From Burkholderia lata (GTDB lineage: Bacteria; Pseudomonadota; Gammaproteobacteria; Burkholderiales; Burkholderiaceae): a stretch of 64,000 nucleotides of DNA. The stretch lies in NCBI RefSeq assembly GCF_902499335.1, contig NZ_CABVQK010000004.1, positions 62,001 through 126,000 on the forward strand, given 5' to 3'. Within the stretch, counting starts at the first letter, position 1. Each line of letters begins with the position of its first letter. Positions 45,159 to 52,527 of the stretch are shown piece by piece. Made by a program: the position numbers and the translations under genes. The notes below the pieces were generated by a model. It had not been told where the DNA came from and made no database searches. It saw only the letters and a list, made by a program, of their open reading frames with translations.

Positions 45159-45968
45159 TCACTCGCCCCCAAGCACCGCCCCGCTCTCGGGCAGCGTCGC
45201 ACCGCCATCGACGACGATCGTCTGCCCCGTGATGTACGCGGCATCGGCCGACGCGAGAAACAGCATCGCGTTCGCGATATCTTCCGGCTCGCCCATCCGC
45301 GCGAGCGGAATGTCGCGCGCGATCTGCGCCGCGACCGATGCGTCGCCGAGATTGCCGGCCGCCGGCGTGCGGATCATGCCCGGCTCGACACCGTTGACCG
45401 TCACGTTGCGGCGCGCGAGTTCCAGCGCCGCCGCGCGAATGAAGCCGTTCACGCCGGCCTTCGACGCCGCGTAATGCGCGAGCCCCGGATACACGACACG
45501 CGGCCCCGTCACCGACGACGTGACGAGCAACCGCCCCGCTCCCGCGCGTTCGAATGCCGGCAACGCGGCCTGCGCGAGCCAGAACAGCGCCGACAGATTG
45601 ACCGACAGCGTCCGGTCGAGCGTCGGCTCGTCGATCTGCGTGAACGGCGTCAGCGGAAAGTACGCGGCATTGTGGACGACCACATCGAGCCGGCCGCCGT
45701 CGCGCTCGACCGCCGCGACCAGCGCGAACAGGTCGTCACGGCTGGCGGCGTCCACCCGGTAGGCGCGCGCCTCGCCGCCCGTGCTCGCGAGCGCATCGGC
45801 CTGCGCGGCGGCGGCCTCGCCGTTCAGGTCGGCCAGCGCGACGAACGCGTCGGATTCCGCGAAACGGTGTGCGATCGCCGCGCCGATCCCCTGCGCGGCG
45901 CCCGTGACGAGCACGACGCGCCCGCTGAAATCCGCACGCAGGCGGCCACTGCCCGGCACGGCATTCAT
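45159..45968 (-). CDS. Short-chain dehydrogenase/reductase linked to moaF
   Basis: 269 residues. VTGAAQGIGAAIAHRFAESDAFVALADL (NAD site), HNAAYFP, and SSVTGPRVVYPGLAHYAASKAGVNGF (Ser/Tyr/Lys triad), ending TGQTIVVDGG: complete classical SDR. ATG 45968 overlaps the moaF-like stop by 4 bp, so they are co-translated. Probably NAD-dependent oxidation of a secondary alcohol in the same pathway as MoaF; substrate unknown. Confidence 0.92.
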   Translation of the reverse strand: MNAVPGSGRLRADFSGRVVLVTGAAQGIGAAIAHRFAESDAFVALADLNGEAAAAQADALASTGGEARAYRVDAASRDDLFALVAAVERDGGRLDVVVHNAAYFPLTPFTQIDEPTLDRTLSVNLSALFWLAQAALPAFERAGAGRLLVTSSVTGPRVVYPGLAHYAASKAGVNGFIRAAALELARRNVTVNGVEPGMIRTPAAGNLGDASVAAQIARDIPLARMGEPEDIANAMLFLASADAAYITGQTIVVDGGATLPESGAVLGGE

Positions 45969-46849
45969 CGCTGCGCCTCGCCGTCGAGCGGATGCACGGT
46001 GTCGTTCAGCACCTGCGCATGAGCGCCGATCGGGAAGTTCGACAGCGTGCCGAAATCGCCGCCCTGATAACCGAAGATCTTGCCGTCGGTCTTGCGCTGC
46101 GCGAGGTCGATCAGCACGACGCCGAGCGTCGGCACCACCTTTTCGCGCCACACGAACAGATACAGCTCGTCTGCAATCCTGAAGTAATGGCAGCGATCGA
46201 CATCGGCCAGCCCGCCTTCGACACCCTGCAGGCACTGCCATGCGTAGAAATTCTCGTTCAGGTAGATGTGCTCGTAGCATTCGGTCGGGCTGTAGCGGTA
46301 CATCGTGCGCTTGCCGATCAGCTCGCGCGTGGGCCCGTGCAGCGGCCCCGGCTGCGTGTGGCCGCCGAGCGTGCCGTGCCGGAACTCGGCCTCGACGCCC
46401 GTCAGCGGCAGTCCGCGCGCAACCCGCGTGAACGCGTCGATGCGCGTGTCGGCTTCGGTCGGCAGCGTGCCGACCACCGACGTCCAGACGCCGTTGTCGA
46501 AATCGATCACGAGACTGACCGACGTCGCGCGTGCGGCCGAATCGATGTAGTCGACGAAGTACAGCCCGTCGCGCAGCCGCGTCACGCGGCACGGCTCGCG
46601 GCCGCCCGTGTCGGTTGCCGCGTCGCGCCACTGCAGCGCGCCGGGCTCGAACGTATAGACGCGCCACGCGCCGGATGCGTCGCCGAGCGCAATCGTACGC
46701 CCGGCGAGCGCGTCGACGGATGCGAGGATGTTCGCTTCCGGCGCGAAGCCGTCCGCGAGCGCGCCAACCTGAATGAATACCGGATCCTGTCGTTCCACCT
46801 GCCGTCTCCCGCGCAGCTTCAGGCCCGGCGGGCCGTGTACGCTGCTCAT
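45965..46849 (-). CDS. moaF: MoaF-like protein
   Basis: 294 residues from ATG 46849 (ATG 46855 adds two residues; no clear SD for either). Two related halves are visible: VDALAGRTIALGDASGAWRVYTFEPG with DGLYFVDYIDS, and IGKRTMYRYSPTECYEHIYLNENFYAWQCLQGVEGGLADVDRCHYFRIADELYLFVWREK in blocks. This is the two-domain MoaF family, named for a monoamine-regulated gene of Klebsiella. Biochemical role unproved. Overlaps the SDR; divergent AraC gene at 46969. Confidence 0.83.
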   Translation of the reverse strand: MSSVHGPPGLKLRGRRQVERQDPVFIQVGALADGFAPEANILASVDALAGRTIALGDASGAWRVYTFEPGALQWRDAATDTGGREPCRVTRLRDGLYFVDYIDSAARATSVSLVIDFDNGVWTSVVGTLPTEADTRIDAFTRVARGLPLTGVEAEFRHGTLGGHTQPGPLHGPTRELIGKRTMYRYSPTECYEHIYLNENFYAWQCLQGVEGGLADVDRCHYFRIADELYLFVWREKVVPTLGVVLIDLAQRKTDGKIFGYQGGDFGTLSNFPIGAHAQVLNDTVHPLDGEAQR

Positions 46850-46968
46850 GTGCACATGGTGCGGGCTGCGCGCGCCGCGCGGTATCGGCCAAAAGGATGA
46901 AGGGCGCGCGGTGCCGGAACGCGCTAAAGTGCACGAAATCCGCGCCGCGACCGGCGCGAGGAGCGCAC

Positions 46969-47763
46969 ATGCACCGCGTCACCCATTACCGACGGACCGG
47001 CGAAGGCATCGAGGCAATCAGCCTCGAATCCGACCGCGCGTTTCCGCGCCACGCGCACGACGAATTCGGGGTCGGCGTGATCGTCAGCGGCGCGCACCGG
47101 TCGTGGAGCGGCCGCGGGCAGGTCGACGCGCTGGCCGGCGACGCGATCATGGTCAACCCGGGCGAGATGCACGACGGCTCGCCGATCGAGGCCGGCACGG
47201 GCCGGCACTGGCGGATGCTGTACCTCGCGCCCGCGCTGATCGCGGGCGTCGCGGCGGAAGAAGGCCTCGGCGGCGTCGAACTGGCGCACCCGGCGGTACG
47301 CGACGCGCGGCTCACGGCCGCCGTCGGCCGGCTGCATGCACGCATCGTCGCGGGTGAATCCCAGCCGCTCGCCCGCGACGAGGCGCTCGTGATGCTCGTC
47401 GCCGGGCTGCTCGCACGGCACGCAAACCGCGCGCTGCCGGTGGCGGGCGTCGCACCGGCAATCCGTATCGCCCGGGAGCGGCTCGACGGGGCGCCGGCCG
47501 CCCCCGTTTCGCTCACCGAACTGGCCGACCTGAGCGGCGTCAGCCGCTTCCAGCTGCTGCGCGGGTTTGCCCGTGAACTCGGCATCACGCCGCACGCCTA
47601 CCTGATCCAGTCGCGTGCGCGGTTGGCGCGCGCGCTGCTGGCCAGCGGCCTGCCGATCGCCGATGCCGCGGCCGAAGCCGGCTTTGCCGACCAGAGCCAT
47701 TTGACGCGTGCGTTCGCGCGCCAGTTCGGGATCACGCCGGGGCGGTTCACGCAGGCCGTTTGA
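46969..47763 (+). CDS. AraC-family transcriptional regulator
   Basis: 264 residues. N-terminal cupin-like sensor: FPRHAHDEFGVGVIVSGAHRSWSGRG and MVNPGEMHDGSP; C-terminal double HTH: SLTELADLSGVSRFQLLRGFARELGITPHAYLIQSRARLARALL then IADAAAEAGFADQSHLTRAFARQFGITPGRF in blocks. SD GAGGAG precedes ATG 46969. Divergent from moaF-SDR, which it most likely controls. Confidence 0.93.
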   Translation: MHRVTHYRRTGEGIEAISLESDRAFPRHAHDEFGVGVIVSGAHRSWSGRGQVDALAGDAIMVNPGEMHDGSPIEAGTGRHWRMLYLAPALIAGVAAEEGLGGVELAHPAVRDARLTAAVGRLHARIVAGESQPLARDEALVMLVAGLLARHANRALPVAGVAPAIRIARERLDGAPAAPVSLTELADLSGVSRFQLLRGFARELGITPHAYLIQSRARLARALLASGLPIADAAAEAGFADQSHLTRAFARQFGITPGRFTQAV

Positions 47764-47958
47764 CGCCGCCGCCATCCCGCGGGACGCGCCGCCACGCACA
47801 CCGACCTCGAAGGCAGCGGCCACATCGACAGCAGCGGTAACTGTCGCCCGCCCCCTTGGCACAAGCATGCCGAGTCGCGCGCTCCGTATTCGACACCCCC
47901 GCGCGCGCTGCAATTTCGTTCAAGACGCCCACGGCCGCCGTACGCGACGATGCGGCGC

Positions 47959-48927
47959 ATGAAGACACGACTGATTGGCTATCTCTATCTCGCCGCCGCG
48001 ATGGCGGGCGTCGGCAGCACCGTCATCGCGAGCCGTCTCGCGGCGGGCGGCCTGCCACCGTTCGCGGCCACGGCGCTGCGCTTCCTGATCGCGACGCCGC
48101 TGCTGTTCGCGCTGATGCGCGCGCAGCGCATGCGCTGGCCACGCATCTCCCCGGGTGACGCCGTGCTGCTCGTCATCCAGGCGGCGGCAGGCGGTGTCGG
48201 TTATACGGTCCTGCTGATCTGCGGCACGACGCTGTCGTCGCCGCTCGATGCGGGCGTGATGCTCGGCACGCTGCCCGCGATGTCGACGCTGATCGCGGCC
48301 GTCGTGCTGCGCGAGCGGCAGACGCCGCGCGACTGGGTGGCCGCCGCGCTCGCAACGGCCGGCGTGCTGTTCGTCACGTTCGCGCCCGGCCAGGCGCTGC
48401 CGTCGCTCCGCACGCTTGCCGGCGATGCGCTGGTGCTGGCCGCCGTCGCGTGCGAAGCCGTATTCATCCTGCTCAACCGGCGGCTGGCCGCACCATTGCC
48501 GCCGCTGGCGCTTTCCACCGCGATGTCGGGCCTCGGCTTCGTGCTCGCACTCGTGCCGGCCGCGTTCGAATGGCACGCGGTGGCAACCGGCTGGACCGTC
48601 GGCGCCGTGTCGGCGATCGCCTACTACGCGCTGGTGCCGACCGTGCTCGGCTACCTGTGCTGGTATGCGGGTTCGGCGCGCACGAGCGGCACCGAGGCCG
48701 CGCTGTTCACGGCGGTCGCGCCGGTCTCGGCCGTGCTGTTCGCGGTCGCGCTGTTCGGCGAAACGCTCAACGGCACGCGGGTCGCGGGCATCGCGTTGGT
48801 CGTCGCCGGCATGGTCGTCGGCGCGACGCGGCGGCGCGAACCGCCAGCCGAAGCACGCGATGCGCACCCGGCGAATCCGGCTCGGCAGGCCAGCCCCGAG
48901 CCCGCCGCGCAGACCGCCGCCGACTGA
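47959..48927 (+). CDS. EamA/DMT-family transporter
   Basis: 322 residues from ATG 47959 (an ATG at 47950 adds three residues). Ten predicted helices in two EamA repeats: GYLYLAAAMAGVGSTVIASRLAAGGLPPFAATALRFLIATPLLF in the first, LSTAMSGLGFVLALVPAAFEWHAVATGWTVGAVSAIAYYAL in the second, and a FAVALFGETLNGTRVAGIALVVAGM ending, all in blocks. Such carriers export small metabolites or drugs; substrate unknown. The C-terminal tail is polar. Confidence 0.9.
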   Translation: MKTRLIGYLYLAAAMAGVGSTVIASRLAAGGLPPFAATALRFLIATPLLFALMRAQRMRWPRISPGDAVLLVIQAAAGGVGYTVLLICGTTLSSPLDAGVMLGTLPAMSTLIAAVVLRERQTPRDWVAAALATAGVLFVTFAPGQALPSLRTLAGDALVLAAVACEAVFILLNRRLAAPLPPLALSTAMSGLGFVLALVPAAFEWHAVATGWTVGAVSAIAYYALVPTVLGYLCWYAGSARTSGTEAALFTAVAPVSAVLFAVALFGETLNGTRVAGIALVVAGMVVGATRRREPPAEARDAHPANPARQASPEPAAQTAAD

Positions 48928-49127
48928 CTCGCGCTCATCGCCACGTTGCGAAAACGGCGGCGGCTCCGCCCCGCCGCCTGGCCTGTCGATCCCCGCATTC
49001 CCGCCACGCGGCCGGCAACTGTAGGAATGTGTCCGCGCGCCGCAAAACCGTTGCGCACCACCCCGCAAGATGCAATATTCGCGTGGCCGGGACCTTTGAC
49101 AACCATCGAACAACAATCCGCCACGCA

Positions 49128-49676
49128 ATGAACAGGAAGGAAGCCAAAACAAGAATCGCGGTGCTGCTGTCCGCGGGAACGAGGAAGGCCGACGCGCTGG
49201 CCGAACTGTCCGGACAGGGACTCAAGGATCGCGTGCTCGCGCACCTGATCGCGTCGCGCCCCGATCCCGAACGCTGCCGCAAGAACAAGCTGCACATCCG
49301 GATCCTGGTCGCGCTCGGCATCGCCCAGCTCGCGATCAGCCTCGTGCTCGCGTACTACTTCTTCGCAACAGGCGCCGGCAACGGCCTCGTGCTGGTGTTC
49401 CTCGCGTTGACGGTGCCGCTGTCGCTGCTGTTCATCTGGGGCTTTGCGACCAATCGTGTCGGCGCGTATCACGCGTTCATCGTGCTGTCGCTGTTACAGG
49501 TGCCGAAGACCATCGCCGAGCTCGGACGCGATCCGTCAACCGCGCTGCCGAGCCTCGCGATCACGGTCCTGCTGGTGGGCTACGTGTGGTTCGTCCGCAA
49601 CCGCGTGTTCCCCGACTACGGCTGGTTCACGCCGCGCAAGGTCGAAGGCCGTTACGCGTTCGTCGAGCACGCCTGA
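49128..49676 (+). CDS. Hypothetical three/four-helix membrane protein
   Basis: 182 residues. An N-terminal soluble helix pair (MNRKEAKTRIAVLLSAGTRKADALAELSGQGLKDR) precedes four hydrophobic segments between about 58 and 165 and a short tail (FPDYGWFTPRKVEGRYAF). The N-terminal part suggests a cytosolic oligomerisation region. No family recognised. Its 3' end faces the entericidin gene through the hairpin at 49703-49749. Confidence 0.8.
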   Translation: MNRKEAKTRIAVLLSAGTRKADALAELSGQGLKDRVLAHLIASRPDPERCRKNKLHIRILVALGIAQLAISLVLAYYFFATGAGNGLVLVFLALTVPLSLLFIWGFATNRVGAYHAFIVLSLLQVPKTIAELGRDPSTALPSLAITVLLVGYVWFVRNRVFPDYGWFTPRKVEGRYAFVEHA

Positions 49677-49702
49677 CGCTACTGGCTTCAGACGCCGGCC
49701 GC

Positions 49703-49749
49703 AAAAAAAGGCGCCGGACCGCCCCGCAATCGCGGGACGGCCCGGCGCC
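49703..49749 (-). terminator. Rho-independent terminator for entericidin gene
   Basis: Read on the minus strand: GGCGCCGG (49749-49742), a long partly paired stem through GCGGG/CCCGC, CCGGCGCC (49717-49710) and then seven Ts (49709-49703). The stem/T-run layout terminates the entericidin transcript; on the plus strand the same stem lacks a strong T-run but may limit read-through from the membrane-protein gene. Confidence 0.85.
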
Positions 49750-49773
49750 TTCTGCATTCCGGAACCGGTCGGC

Positions 49774-49908
49774 TTACTTCGCCTTTTCAGCCGTATCGCT
49801 GATCGCCTGGCCGCCCTTCGAAATGTCCTGCCCCATGCCGGCGACCGTGTTGCAACCGGCGAGCGCGGCGGTCACCACCAGCAGCATTGCAGCAATCGTA
49901 CGCGTCAT
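49774..49908 (-). CDS. Entericidin A/B-family lipoprotein
   Basis: 44 residues: MTRTIAAMLLVVTAALAGC signal with lipobox LAGC, mature NTVAGMGQDISKGGQAISDTAEKAK. The GxGxDIxxGGxAIxxxAxxxK pattern is the entericidin signature. ATG 49908 is chosen because SD AGGAG is seven bases upstream; ATG 49914 touches it. Entericidins are small cell-envelope lipoproteins tied to stationary phase and stress; the function in this organism is inferred only. Confidence 0.92.
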   Translation of the reverse strand: MTRTIAAMLLVVTAALAGCNTVAGMGQDISKGGQAISDTAEKAK

Positions 49909-50102
49909 TCTCATTCTCCTTCGAATCAACAAGCCCGACGGGCGAATCGTATGCGGCGTGGCGCCCGGCAAGATGCAGGGCACGGGGCCTGACCTGATTA
50001 TACGGAGACGGCCGCCGCGCGCCAGTACGAACCCGCCGCATGTCACACGGGCCACACAGCTGGCTCGCGCAGATTTTCCTTGACTTCAACGCGCCAGGAA
50101 CT

Positions 50103-50123
50103 AATATACGCACCGCGTATATT
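50103..50123. promoter_or_regulatory. Palindrome upstream of HTH-ATCase gene (operator candidate A)
   Basis: AATATACGC (50103-50111), spacer ACC, GCGTATATT (50115-50123): a perfect 9-bp inverted repeat with a 3-bp spacer, 18 bp before the start codon, in the likely promoter/leader. A near-identical site lies inside the gene at 50351-50369. The HTH domain of the encoded protein is the obvious candidate ligand. Confidence 0.7.
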
Positions 50124-50141
50124 TTTCGTCAGGAGCCGCCG

Positions 50142-51437
50142 ATGACCGTTCCCCAGCAAGCCTTCCTCCGCGACGCCATGCGCCGCCTCAACATGACCCG
50201 CGAAGCGTTCGCCAATCGCATCGGCGTCAGCCGGCGCGCGCTAGATACCTGGCTGTTGCCCGACGACTCGCAGGAATCGCGCGGGATGCCCGAGATCGTC
50301 GAGCGCTTCGTGTCGGAAATCGTCGAGCGCTCGGTACCGGAAGGCGGCGGATATACGCAAAGCGTAGATAATCAGGGGCTCGCCAAGCAGTTCTTTTTCG
50401 AAGGCAAGCCGCAACTGCTGTCGGTCGACCAGTTCTCGCGCGAATCGGTCGAAGCGTTGTTCCGCGTGGCCGACGTGATGCAACCGATCGCGCGCCGCCA
50501 CAAGATTTCGCGCGTGCTGGAAGGCGCGGTGCTCGGCAACCTGTTCTTCGAGGCCAGCACGCGTACGCGCGTGTCGTTCGGCGCGGCCTTCTGCCGGCTC
50601 GGCGGCTCGGTGTGCGACACGACGGGCTTCACGTTCTCTTCGATGGCCAAGGGCGAATCGATCTACGACACGAGCCGCGTGATGGCCGGCTACGTCGACG
50701 CGCTCGTGATCCGCCATCCGGAGAAAGGCTCGGTGGCCGAGTTCGCGCGCGCGACCAACCTGCCCGTGATCAACGGCGGCGACGGCCCAGGCGAGCACCC
50801 GAGCCAGGCGCTGCTCGATCTCTATACGATTCAGCGCGAGTTCTCGCGGCTCGGCAAGATCGTCGACGGTGCGCACATCGCGCTGGTCGGCGACCTCAAG
50901 TACGGCCGCACCGTGCACTCCCTCGTCAAGCTGCTCGCGCTGTACCGCGGGCTCAAGTTCACGCTCGTGTCGCCGCCGACGCTCGAGATGCCGGCCCACA
51001 TCGTCGACCAGATCGCGACGAACGGCCATGTGATCGAGCAGACGACGGACCTCGCGGCCGGCCTGCGCGGCGCGGACGTCGTCTATGCGACGCGGATCCA
51101 GAAGGAGCGCTTCACCGACGAGTCGTTCGAAGGCTACACGCCGGATTTCCAGATCAACCAGGCGCTCGTCGATACGGTGTGCAAACCGGACACGCTGATC
51201 ATGCACCCGCTGCCGCGCGACAGCCGGCCCGGCGCGAACGACCTGTCGGTAGACCTGAACCGCGACCCGCGCCTCGCGATCTTCCGCCAGACCGACAACG
51301 GCATTCCGGTGCGGATGGCGATCTTCGCGGTACTGCTCGGCGTCGAGAACCTCGTCCAGCATTCAATGCGCGACGCGACGTGGCGCCCGCCGGCGTATCT
51401 CGGGCCGGAGGATGCGGTGTTTCACGGGGTCGATTGA
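50142..51437 (+). CDS. pyrB: Aspartate carbamoyltransferase catalytic chain with N-terminal HTH domain
   Basis: 431 residues, about 120 longer than a usual catalytic chain. Residues 1-65 form an XRE-like HTH (FLRDAMRRLNMTREAFANRIGVSRRALDTWLLP). From about residue 92 it is an E. coli-class ATCase: FFEASTRTRVSF (STRTR 139-143), SMAKGES, RHPEKGS, GDGPGEHPSQALLDLYTI, VGDLKYGRTVHSL, TRIQKERF and HPLPR. It makes carbamoyl-aspartate from carbamoyl phosphate and aspartate. No pyrI follows. SD AGGAG precedes ATG 50142. Confidence 0.93.
   Translation: MTVPQQAFLRDAMRRLNMTREAFANRIGVSRRALDTWLLPDDSQESRGMPEIVERFVSEIVERSVPEGGGYTQSVDNQGLAKQFFFEGKPQLLSVDQFSRESVEALFRVADVMQPIARRHKISRVLEGAVLGNLFFEASTRTRVSFGAAFCRLGGSVCDTTGFTFSSMAKGESIYDTSRVMAGYVDALVIRHPEKGSVAEFARATNLPVINGGDGPGEHPSQALLDLYTIQREFSRLGKIVDGAHIALVGDLKYGRTVHSLVKLLALYRGLKFTLVSPPTLEMPAHIVDQIATNGHVIEQTTDLAAGLRGADVVYATRIQKERFTDESFEGYTPDFQINQALVDTVCKPDTLIMHPLPRDSRPGANDLSVDLNRDPRLAIFRQTDNGIPVRMAIFAVLLGVENLVQHSMRDATWRPPAYLGPEDAVFHGVD
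50351..50369. promoter_or_regulatory. Second palindrome at HTH/ATCase junction (operator candidate B)
   Basis: ATATACGC (50351-50358), spacer AAA, GCGTAGAT (50362-50369): same arms and spacing as the site at 50103-50123 with one mismatch. It encodes GYTQSVDN (residues 70-77), exactly between the HTH and the catalytic domain. The GC-poor sequence stands out from the flanking codons. Confidence 0.65.
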
Positions 51438-51485
51438 GAAGGAACAGCAGGGGGCGCACTAGTCAGGCGCCGCTACGCTCAGCGA

Positions 51486-51521
51486 AAAGCGCGCCGGACA
51501 ACCCGGCGCGCTTTATTTTTT
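51486..51521 (+). terminator. Rho-independent terminator after HTH-ATCase gene
   Basis: AAAGCGCGCCGG (51486-51497), loop ACAAC, CCGGCGCGCTTT (51503-51514), then ATTTTTT (51515-51521): a perfect 12-bp stem and T-run, 49 bp after the pyrB-like stop. It also separates this gene from the convergent toxin-antitoxin pair. Confidence 0.93.
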
Positions 51522-51550
51522 CGCGCGATGAACAAGTGAGCAATCGGCGC

Positions 51551-51970
51551 CTAGGACGCCCACGGATCGATCACCCGCAAGCCGACCGCCGTGAATGGCG
51601 CGACGTCGCGCGTCGCAATGATCAACCCGTTCGCCTCGGCCGTCGCGGCGATAAAGACATCGGCGGGTGCGATCGCGCTGCCTGACGCACGCGCACGCGC
51701 TCGAATGCCCGCATACGCTTTGCTCGCCGCATCGTCGAACGGCAGGATCCGGCCGCGAAACAGCGGCACCACGCGCTGCTCGATGCTTTGATGCAGCCAG
51801 TCGCGCCTGCGCCCTTCCGGCAACGCCGCCACGCCAAAGCGCATTTCGGCGAGGCTGATCGCAGCAAGAAACAGCGTTTCGACGTTCTGGGCATCGAGCC
51901 ACTCGATCACGGCCGCGCTCGGCTCGCGCCGCAGCGGCTCGGACATCACTGTCGTATCGACAAGGATCAT
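51551..51970 (-). CDS. vapC: PIN-domain toxin (VapC/FitB type)
   Basis: 139 residues. PIN acidic residues are all visible: Asp5 (ILVDTTV), Glu42 (SLAEMRFG), Asp104 (APADVFIAAT) and Asp122 (ATRDVAPF). The LAEMRFG and IIATRDVAPF blocks are FitB-like. It should be a Mg-dependent RNase blocked by the antitoxin encoded directly upstream; ATG 51970 overlaps the antitoxin stop by 4 bp. Length normal. Confidence 0.93.
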   Translation of the reverse strand: MILVDTTVMSEPLRREPSAAVIEWLDAQNVETLFLAAISLAEMRFGVAALPEGRRRDWLHQSIEQRVVPLFRGRILPFDDAASKAYAGIRARARASGSAIAPADVFIAATAEANGLIIATRDVAPFTAVGLRVIDPWAS

Positions 51971-52206
51971 TCGAAGCTCAGCGGGTCGGTTGGCGTCTTG
52001 TCGCGTTGAACGTCGAAATCGACACCGCCCGCCTCCCGTCCGATTTCTGCCAGCAGCGTCCCCAGCTTGAGCCGCCCACCCGGCAGAACGGCCTGCTCGA
52101 GGATGTCTCGCACCTCTGCTTCGGTGCTGCGCCCATGCTGGGCCGCACGAATCCGAAGCGCGCGGTGCACTTCGTCGGGCAGATTTCGAACGGTAATCAC
52201 GGGCAT
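51967..52206 (-). CDS. vapB: FitA/VapB-type ribbon-helix-helix antitoxin
   Basis: 79 residues. PVITVRNLPDEVHRALRIRAAQHGRSTEAEVRDILEQAV in blocks is the FitA-like ribbon-helix-helix DNA-binding domain; the acidic C-terminus (VDFDVQRDKTPTDPL) is the likely toxin-binding tail. ATG 52206 is used because upstream extension to 52242 lacks similarity. Expected to bind its own promoter with the toxin. Confidence 0.92.
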   Translation of the reverse strand: MPVITVRNLPDEVHRALRIRAAQHGRSTEAEVRDILEQAVLPGGRLKLGTLLAEIGREAGGVDFDVQRDKTPTDPLSFE

Positions 52207-52398
52207 GATGCACCTCACCATATTTGCTTTCAATGCTGTCATATTAGCACCTTGATGTCATGGCGGGCGATCCGCAACAGACCCACTCTAACCCGCCCGA
52301 CACGCCCGCCACACCTGGCCTTTCGGCCATCAACCCTGCCCCGCAAGCCCCTCAACCACCCCGTCACATTCGTCAACAATTTCCCAACAAACGAGAAC

Positions 52399-52417
52399 AC
52401 GAACGCTTCTCATTTAA
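52399..52417 (+). promoter_or_regulatory. Possible Fur box upstream of fiu-type gene
   Basis: ACGAACGCTTCTCATTTAA contains the Fur half-site TTCTCATT in an AT-rich stretch (52370-52450) about 110 bp upstream of the receptor start. The left half matches poorly, so it is only a candidate; iron control is expected for the receptor on family grounds. Confidence 0.4.
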
Positions 52418-52527
52418 CAGAAAATTACATAGAATGCCGCCTGAAAACAAATCGTAATAATTCCCGACGGCATGCACATTTCCGCAGCGCAGCGCCCCGG
52501 GGCCACACCGCGAGGTCGAAGCGCACC

